NCBI RefSeq assembly: GCF_020497125.1
Contig: NC_059080.1
Location: 69,422,618-69,486,617, forward strand
Length of the DNA stretch: 64,000 nt
DNA from: Mauremys mutica
Lineage: Eukaryota; Chordata; Testudines; Geoemydidae
Reading direction: 5' to 3'
Positions 58,301-64,000 of this stretch are shown here, in pieces. The notes under the pieces are model-generated. The model saw only the letters and a list, made by a program, of their open reading frames with translations. It searched no databases and was not told the DNA's origin. Every line of letters starts with the position of its first letter. The first letter of the stretch is position 1. The translations under genes were made by a program, and so were the position numbers.

Positions 58301-59655
58301 ATTTGTGTGATGGTTCTCACAGTCCTCAAGGGAATGTGAGTCACTTTGTTACCTCAAGTATCAGAGGGGTAGCCATGTTAGTCTGGATCTGTAAAAAGCA
58401 ACAAAGAGTCCTGTGGCACCTTATAGACTAACAGATATATTGGAGCATAAGCTTTTGTGGGTGAATACCCACTTCGTCAGATGCATGTGGACGAAGTGGG
58501 TATTCACCCACGAAAGCTTATGCTCCAATATGTCTTTTAGTCTATAAGGTGCCACAGGACTCTTTGTTGCTTGTTACCTCATGCTTCCACTGTGATGGAG
58601 TCTTGCTTGAGGTAACTGGGTGTTAACTTCCCTAACACCACCAGCCTTTCAACCACTCAAACACTCTCATCCAGGTTGTGCCAACCCTATTTTTGTCTTG
58701 CAGGTTAACAAGAGGTGTAACCCAGTCCCCAAGTCCCCTTGAATCATTCATCTGTAATATGGAACTCCTGACACTGGCTACTCACAGAAGACTGAGATCC
58801 TCTGCACCCCCAAAGGAGCAAGGTGCCCCAGTTTAACCTTAAACCACTGCTCCTGTATAACACAAAGTAATGAAACAAAACAAGTTTTATTTAAGAAAGT
58901 AAATGGAGATTCCACTAGAAACAAGAGAGAGTAATGGAAACGGTCACAAATACAAAACAAAATCAAAGTGCGAACTAGATCCTACACCTATTAATAGATA
59001 CCTTTCCTATCTAATAAAGTAGGTTTCCCGCCAAGATTCAGTCTGTTGCAGAGCTGGCTGGCTTCACAGCAACCAGGAGCCACACTTTCATGAAAAACAA
59101 CCCCCTCAACAAGATGTCTGCTTGGTGAATGGATACAGAATGCCTCTCCTCACCCTCTGTTATACTGAAACTATCTTTTGTCTTTATTCATGAACAACAT
59201 TCATCACATATCTGTCATAATGTCCTTTCATACCTCAAGGAGCTTTGCCTGTTTACAGTTCTCTCTGATGGTTTTCCATTGATTGTTCTGTGATGGTGCA
59301 AGGGTAGACAACTGAGCCTTGCATACCCTAGCTAGCCAGGGAGGGGTAGCAACTCCTTCCTGCATGACTAGGCTGTCACCAAGTAATATCACACCCTAGT
59401 GACTCCTTTTAATCTTTAGGGCATACACTTCAATATAGTTACATTATTCTTTATATAGTACCCATGCACACATAACACCATAGTTATGAACATCGATAAG
59501 TTGCAAGTTTTCAGTGGAGACCTTTCATGTTGCCCTTTATGGACAAATACCCTGTAAGAAATGTATTTGATGCAGTGAGTTTGTCAGATCTGAGATGAGA
59601 GTTGTTTGCAAAGAACAGTGGACCCTTTGCCAAGGGGCCTTTGTGTCACAATCTG
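58301..59655 (-). mobile_element. Solo LTR interrupted by a Penelope foldback
   Basis: The LTR is 58306-59650. On the plus strand it starts TGTGATGG and ends GTGTCACA, so it has TGTGA/TCACA inverted ends. It is flanked by atttg (58301-58305) and atctg (59651-59655), a 5-bp duplication with one difference. On the minus strand AATAAA lies at 58891-58886. Without the 214-bp insertion and its extra target copy it would be about 1.1 kb, like the LTR at 20.3 kb, whose ends (TGTGAC...) and A-rich polyadenylation region are similar, so the two may be related. No internal genes adjoin it. Confidence 0.7.
58346..58581. mobile_element. Small Penelope-like foldback with 11-bp duplication
   Basis: The insert 58357-58570 is flanked by ttgttacctca at 58346-58356 and 58571-58581. 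Arms 58397-58477 and 58491-58571 are near-perfect reverse complements (81 bp) with a 13-bp loop. The left side extends 40 bp further with agtatcagaggggtagccatg. The arms are related to the outer 80-100 bp of the arms at 49.1-49.7 kb (gtgggtgaatacccacttc, ccttatagactaacag). It is a 3'-end-only copy with no coding part. It interrupts the LTR, so it is younger than that insertion. Confidence 0.85.
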
Positions 59656-60008
59656 TCATACAATCTCAATCGTGTATCTGATTTCCTATATTCGATAATG
59701 AAAATGGTTAATAATTTTTGGTAATCACTGTTAATGGGACCCAATATTAGAACTATGGAACGTTGTCTAGCAGTGCCAGCAGTTCTCAAGTGAGTAGAAT
59801 AATAGATTCTTGGACATTAATAGCCAAGTAGTCTTAGCTATTAGCTAGAAAGCAGAAAGGCTGTCCCCTCAGCCATCAGTGGAGTGTGTGCACTTTTCAC
59901 GTGTTTTGAAAATATAAAATCCTCTCGTTAGCTTGCCCCATGTAATTAGCACAGAAAATCATGGATTTAGTTTTCAGACCAGAGAAACCTCATAAATATA
60001 TATATATA

Positions 60009-60081
60009 TATGCTAATTTGATATTTTAATCCCAACAGTTTTTTACATAAACTGTTGGGATTAAAATATCAAATTAGCATA
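60009..60081. repeat. Perfect 33-bp-arm hairpin with 7-bp loop
   Basis: 60009-60041 and 60049-60081 are exact reverse complements, with the loop tttacat at 60042-60048. The arms contain tgctaatttgatattttaat and cccaacagttt. An (AT) tract precedes it. No family is recognised. The perfection of the arms suggests a recent origin or selection on the fold. Confidence 0.92.
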
Positions 60082-60418
60082 ATTTTATTCTTCATTATTT
60101 AGTGAACGGTCCCCCTGGTTTGTTTGAGGCAGTTCATTACTGTGAGCACTACACCTGATAGTAATAAGCAAATGGCACTACTAATCAAACCCATAAGGTA
60201 ATTCTGATCAAGAGCTGGTAAGTGCTGATTATCAAATTCATTTTATTAGTGAAGGTATCACGTGATCTCTGCATGCCGAGCAGCGAGGCCACACACACTT
60301 CCATTGCTTAAATAACAAGGGGTAAAATTTTCCAAAGCACCTAATGGATTTGGGGGCGAAGTTCCTTTGACCTTCAAAGAGACTTAAGTGCCTATATCAC
60401 TTTTGAAAAATGGGATTT
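60082..60418. other. Unannotated spacer
   Basis: At 60318-60418 the phrases ttttccaaagcacc and acttttgaaaaatggg hint at an old palindromic amniote repeat. No gene. Confidence 0.35.
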
Positions 60419-60669
60419 AGGCCTCATCTAGACAGCAAGTTATGGTGCATCAAGCCAGGATGTGAATGAATCTACAGCATACCAGCTTGCCGTGAAATAA
60501 CATCCCACATAGACACTGATACAGTGCAGTAGAAGTCCGGGAATGTGGCCCAGGACAGTCAGCGAATTGTAGCAGTGTCCACATGAGACATTACTATATA
60601 GCAAACTGGTGCACTGTAGATTCATACCTTGGCTTGTTACACAACAACTTGCTATGTAGAAAAGCCTTA
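60419..60669. mobile_element. MITE-like element with AAGTTGC...CTAGA type ends
   Basis: The left end aggcctcatctagacagcaagtt and right end aacttgctatgtagaaaagcctta are imperfect inverted repeats over about 23 bp. It is non-coding, about 250 bp, and probably a non-autonomous hAT-type element. I saw no clear target duplication. A second related-looking segment (ggtgtagctatacag...gcatccacactagg) follows at 60680-60780. Confidence 0.55.
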
Positions 60670-61527
60670 GAAAAGGTTTTCTGGTGTAGCTATACAGATA
60701 TAACCCCTCCTAGTGGAGGTGTAGTTTACACTGGCAAAAAGCTGCACTCATTTGCCAATATAACTGCATCCACACTAGGAATTTTGCTGGTATAAAAATG
60801 TCTTCAAAACTATCACACCACTAACCAACGTTACAATACCAGCAAAAGGGTAAGATCTGGCTTTGGGCACTTCTGAAAATTTTACCCTAGATGTAATTTC
60901 TAGTATAAAAACAGAAATGGACAATGTTTTGGTAGGGTTTAGAGACAGCTTAGATTCAGATCTAAATCTGGATCTGAACTCTGCATCTTGAGCCAATCAA
61001 CAATGTATGCAACCTTTTTTCTTCCTACAGAATCCTAAAGCACTTTACAAACTTTATGAAGGAATTACAAACTATCTAGCGGTAACGTCTCATCACCAGT
61101 GAAATGTCTGCCTAAGGTTGAATAGTGAAACTGTTCAGCAGCACACAGAAACATTATTCAGTTATTTAGGTCAGGGAGAGAAGTAGAACACAACACCCAA
61201 CTGAAACTGTAGGAGTAATTTAGATCGGCATGGTATAATTACCCAATTTGGAAGGCAGCCAGGAGAGGGGATTAACACACTACTTTTAGGAAAGGGCAAT
61301 GAGATCTTTAATTACCATAAGAGCTGAGCATTAGTGATGTGAGAATATTCTATTATTTGGATCTTCATATTTGGGGATGTTAGCACTAGGGAAATCTTCA
61401 GACCCCCAAATATGAACAGCATCCAACTGACCTGAGTCCCCTTTCTCTTCAACAGACCTTCCCCTCTTCCCAGACTTCACTCCCTGCTCCAAAACTACAA
61501 GAAAGGCCGATCTGGAAAGCCACCAGC
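60670..61527. other. Unannotated spacer
   Basis: Apart from the possible MITE segment at 60680-60800, nothing is recognised. Confidence 0.35.
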
Positions 61528-62067
61528 CAGGGCTGCCCAGAGGATTCCAGGGGCCCGGGGTCTTCGGTGGTGGGGGGCCCCCGCTTCGGCGGTAAGTCAG
61601 CGGCGGGGGGTCCTTCCATTCCAGGACCTACCGCCAAAGTGCCCCAAAGACCTACGGTGGGGACCCCCTCCGCCGAATTACCGCCGAAGCGGGACCCACC
61701 GCCGAAGTGCAGCCCCTACCGCGGGTCTTCGGGGCACTTCGGCAGCGTGTCCCGGAACGGAAGGACACCCCCCCACTCGCCGCCGAATTACCGCCGAAGA
61801 CCTGGCTGCACTCTGGCGGCGGGTCCCGCTTCGGCTGTAATTCGGCGGCGGGGGGGTCCTTCTATCCCAGAGAGGAAGGACCCCCCACCAGCGAAGACCG
61901 GGAGTGAAGAAGCTCTCGGGGCCCAGGCCCCGCGAGAGTTTTCCGGGGCCCCCGGAGCGAGTGAAGGACCCTGCTCCAGGGGCCCCGAAAAACTCTCGTG
62001 GGGGCCCCTGCTGGGCCCGGGGCCTGGGGCAAATTGCCCCACTTGCCCCCCCCTCTAGGCGGCCCTG
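61528..62067. mobile_element. Very GC-rich foldback hAT-type element (540 bp)
   Basis: The left end cagggctgcccagagg and right end cctctaggcggccctg are inverted repeats (CAGGG...CCCTG). The interior consists of repeated, mutually inverted phrases (gccgaattaccgccgaag, ttcggcggcggg, ggggccccgaaaaactctcg and gagagttttccggggccccc). It is far more GC-rich than its surroundings and produces overlapping open frames on both strands that are not genes. An exact 8-bp duplication is not visible. Confidence 0.75.
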
Positions 62068-63149
62068 CCGGAAGGGCCATCAAGTGGGATACACAAGCAC
62101 CCATGACTTTGCATACCTTACTCTATATCCCCATCTGAGCGTGCACCTACTACCCCCCATCTGCTATCCTACTGAGATCCCACCCTGCATACCTTGCATG
62201 AGTAATCGGGGGTCAGTCACTGCTTGCCATCTAGTGACTTATATTCAACATCTTTCCCCTCCCCCCGGCCCCGCAGCTTCGGAAACCCTACCTGCCAGTG
62301 ACACACTTGGCGATTCTTCTACCCACAGGACAAAACATTCTCACATGCCCCTAATGTCAGTTGCCTCTAACTCAAGTGGTTTCCATCATATACAGGGTTT
62401 AGTTTGGTTCAATGGGTCTCAGCACCCCCGCTATACAAATTGTTCCAGCACCCCTGGCCAGCAGTTTACTTTGTTTATGGTTGGAGGAACACCAAAGTGC
62501 ATTCCAACAGCATGTTCCACCATTGCTATCTGGATTCTTGTAGCAGAGCTTGGACTGCACCGTGTCTCTCTTCTCTATCAGTGCTGGAGGGAGAGTTGAA
62601 CTTGGTCTACAGTGCATAAGGCAGCACTGCAGAGGTTAAGTAAAACAAAAACACACAGGGACAGATTCTATTCAGTGACACCTGTGGGACCCCTCTGAAG
62701 TCAATAAGGTACCAAGGATTGAATGTGGCTGCTAATTGTAGGTGCTCATTGACAGGAGGGCATAAAAGCCACTAGTATTCATCACATGACTACACTGAGG
62801 GAGGAACATAACCATAGTATCATTCACAGAATTCCTCTGATGTTTGGTAACATCTCTAAAAATTTATGAGAACTGTAGGCTGTTTCCCTAAAAATAGCAT
62901 CTACTGCTTTACTATCTTCCGCAATAGCTGACAGGATTAAATATATGATAATTCCATGGAGATCTCATAATTTGCATTTAGTCTAATTCTTAAAATTGAA
63001 ATTTGGTACGGTTTTTAGAAAGCCTGATCCAAAAAGGATGATGAAGTTAGTGTATTGTGTAGCAATCTCTCCCTGTGGACACAGAAATAATCAAACTGGT
63101 AGTTGTGTACAGAGAGGCAGTGACCTTTCCTTTATAAATGTGAATTATT
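62068..63149. other. Unannotated spacer
   Basis: The part at 62400-62460 has a repeat-like phrase (tctcagcacccccgctat...ccagcacccctgg). No gene or named repeat. Confidence 0.35.
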
Positions 63150-63290
63150 CTTAATTTATTATTTTTATATATTACAATAGCACGTGGAGGCTCCAACCAA
63201 GATAGGGCCTCACTGGGCAAGGGACTGTACAAATATGTAATGAGAGAGACTCTGTCCAAAGAACTTGCAACCTAAATAGAGAAGACAAAC
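63150..63290 (-). mobile_element. Antisense amniote retroposon tail
   Basis: Read on the minus strand this is the same tail family as at 42530 and 43215 (gcctcactgggcaaggg, gactgtacaaatatg, gtccaaagaacttgcaacc). It includes the terminal A/T-rich tract at its plus-strand left side. Non-coding. Confidence 0.5.
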
Positions 63291-64000
63291 TGGAGGAAAC
63301 AGAGGTGCAAAATAACCTATCCAAAGTCTCACAGAAGGTCAAATGATAGAGCCAGGCTCAGAACCCACATCTGCTGAGCACCAATCCAGTGCCCAATCCA
63401 CTGGAGTACACAGGCTCTCAATTAGTCAGAATTGTGTACTCATGTACCCTACATTTCTCTCATGGGTAACACTCCCAATGAAGTCTCACTCCTGTTAAAG
63501 TTAATTGGAATTTAATCCCCAGCAAGGAGTGCAGGATCAGACCCAGAGAACATTATATTGTTTGAATTCATTACGTCTGGCTAATATCTTAGATCAGATA
63601 TCTGCTTCTTTAAATGATTAAAGTTCAATTGTCAAGTTGCCATGCATGAAAGCATTTGTTGGGATTTTGTCATGTGAGAAACATTTGCAAGGATTTTTAA
63701 TATCCTTGGCCAGATTGTTCTCTGTGCATATTTGTTATTCCCACATCTTGACTTTTAATAAAAATGGCTAAGCCACTACATCTGCATAAGACAGAGACAA
63801 CCTGTTTTTGACTGTCATTCATTATTACTGAATAGGACGTCCAGTTATTTATGAGAACTTTATCCTATTCACTTGCACACATCCCTCTTTTCCTTTTATC
63901 CACACAAAATGAACCATCGTCACAGAATGATAATTACGGAACAATCTTACTTTTAGTTCTGTGTACCCACGTGTTCTGAAATGGCTTTTTCTTAGTAGAT
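63291..64000. other. Unannotated spacer to the window end
   Basis: The first ~130 bp (agaggtgcaaaataacc...cagaggctca) may belong to the same old retroposon, whose 5' part often carries such a phrase. Nothing else is recognised. Confidence 0.35.

Noticed and set aside
61567..62599. Long open frames (163 and 231 codons) rich in Pro, Gly and Arg
   Set aside because: They lie on the GC-rich foldback element and run into unrelated DNA. Equivalent frames exist on the other strand.

Overview
This window looks like vertebrate nuclear DNA, most likely from a turtle and at least from a sauropsid. The evidence is the kind of repeats present: CR1-type LINEs (two of them large), GC-rich foldback hAT-type elements, a PIF/Harbinger transposon, Penelope-like foldbacks, endogenous-retrovirus LTRs and tRNA-derived SINE sequence. 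I find no host protein-coding gene, tRNA or rRNA that I can support. Every long reading frame with recognisable homology belongs to a transposable element. The species assignment rests on recalled repeat families, not on a database search.

Layout. 1-5.2 kb: unique sequence, an antisense LINE fragment (2.5-3.3 kb), and the first part of an old sense LINE (4.2-5.2 kb). 5.2-9.6 kb: a younger, almost complete CR1 inserted into that old LINE, with an 11-bp duplicated target on both sides; the old element resumes at 9.6 kb. 10-23.8 kb: mostly unannotated, with MITE-like elements at 12.5 and 13.0 kb, a probable solo LTR at 13.5-14.5 kb, and a clear solo LTR with a 5-bp target duplication at 20.3-21.5 kb. 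23.8-27.6 kb: a small terminal-inverted-repeat element split by a second CR1, whose ORF2 is open over 841 codons and is broken mainly by one missing base. 28.4-28.7 kb: a GC-rich hAT-type MITE with a perfect 8-bp duplication. 32.4-33.9 kb: a PIF/Harbinger element with a decayed transposase. 36.8 kb: a 177-bp mariner-like MITE. 37.6-38.6 kb: a likely LTR. 41-48 kb: LINE tails, a SINE and another hAT-type element. 49.1-49.8 kb: a Penelope-like foldback with a 13-bp target duplication. 50.4-54.3 kb: an internally deleted endogenous retrovirus on the minus strand. 58.3-59.7 kb: a solo LTR containing a second Penelope-like foldback. 60.0 kb: a perfect 33-bp-arm hairpin. 61.5-62.1 kb: a very GC-rich foldback element.

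The most unusual object is the retroviral element at 50423-54288. It keeps one normal LTR, but the other end consists only of the last 51 bp of U5 in inverted orientation. Both outer ends are therefore U5 ends, and both are flanked by CTGG. It carries two related small ORFs of no family I recognise, preceded by a 49-bp tandem repeat. The nested insertions give a relative order of events: old LINE before the younger CR1, LTR before the Penelope foldback, and MITE before the second CR1.
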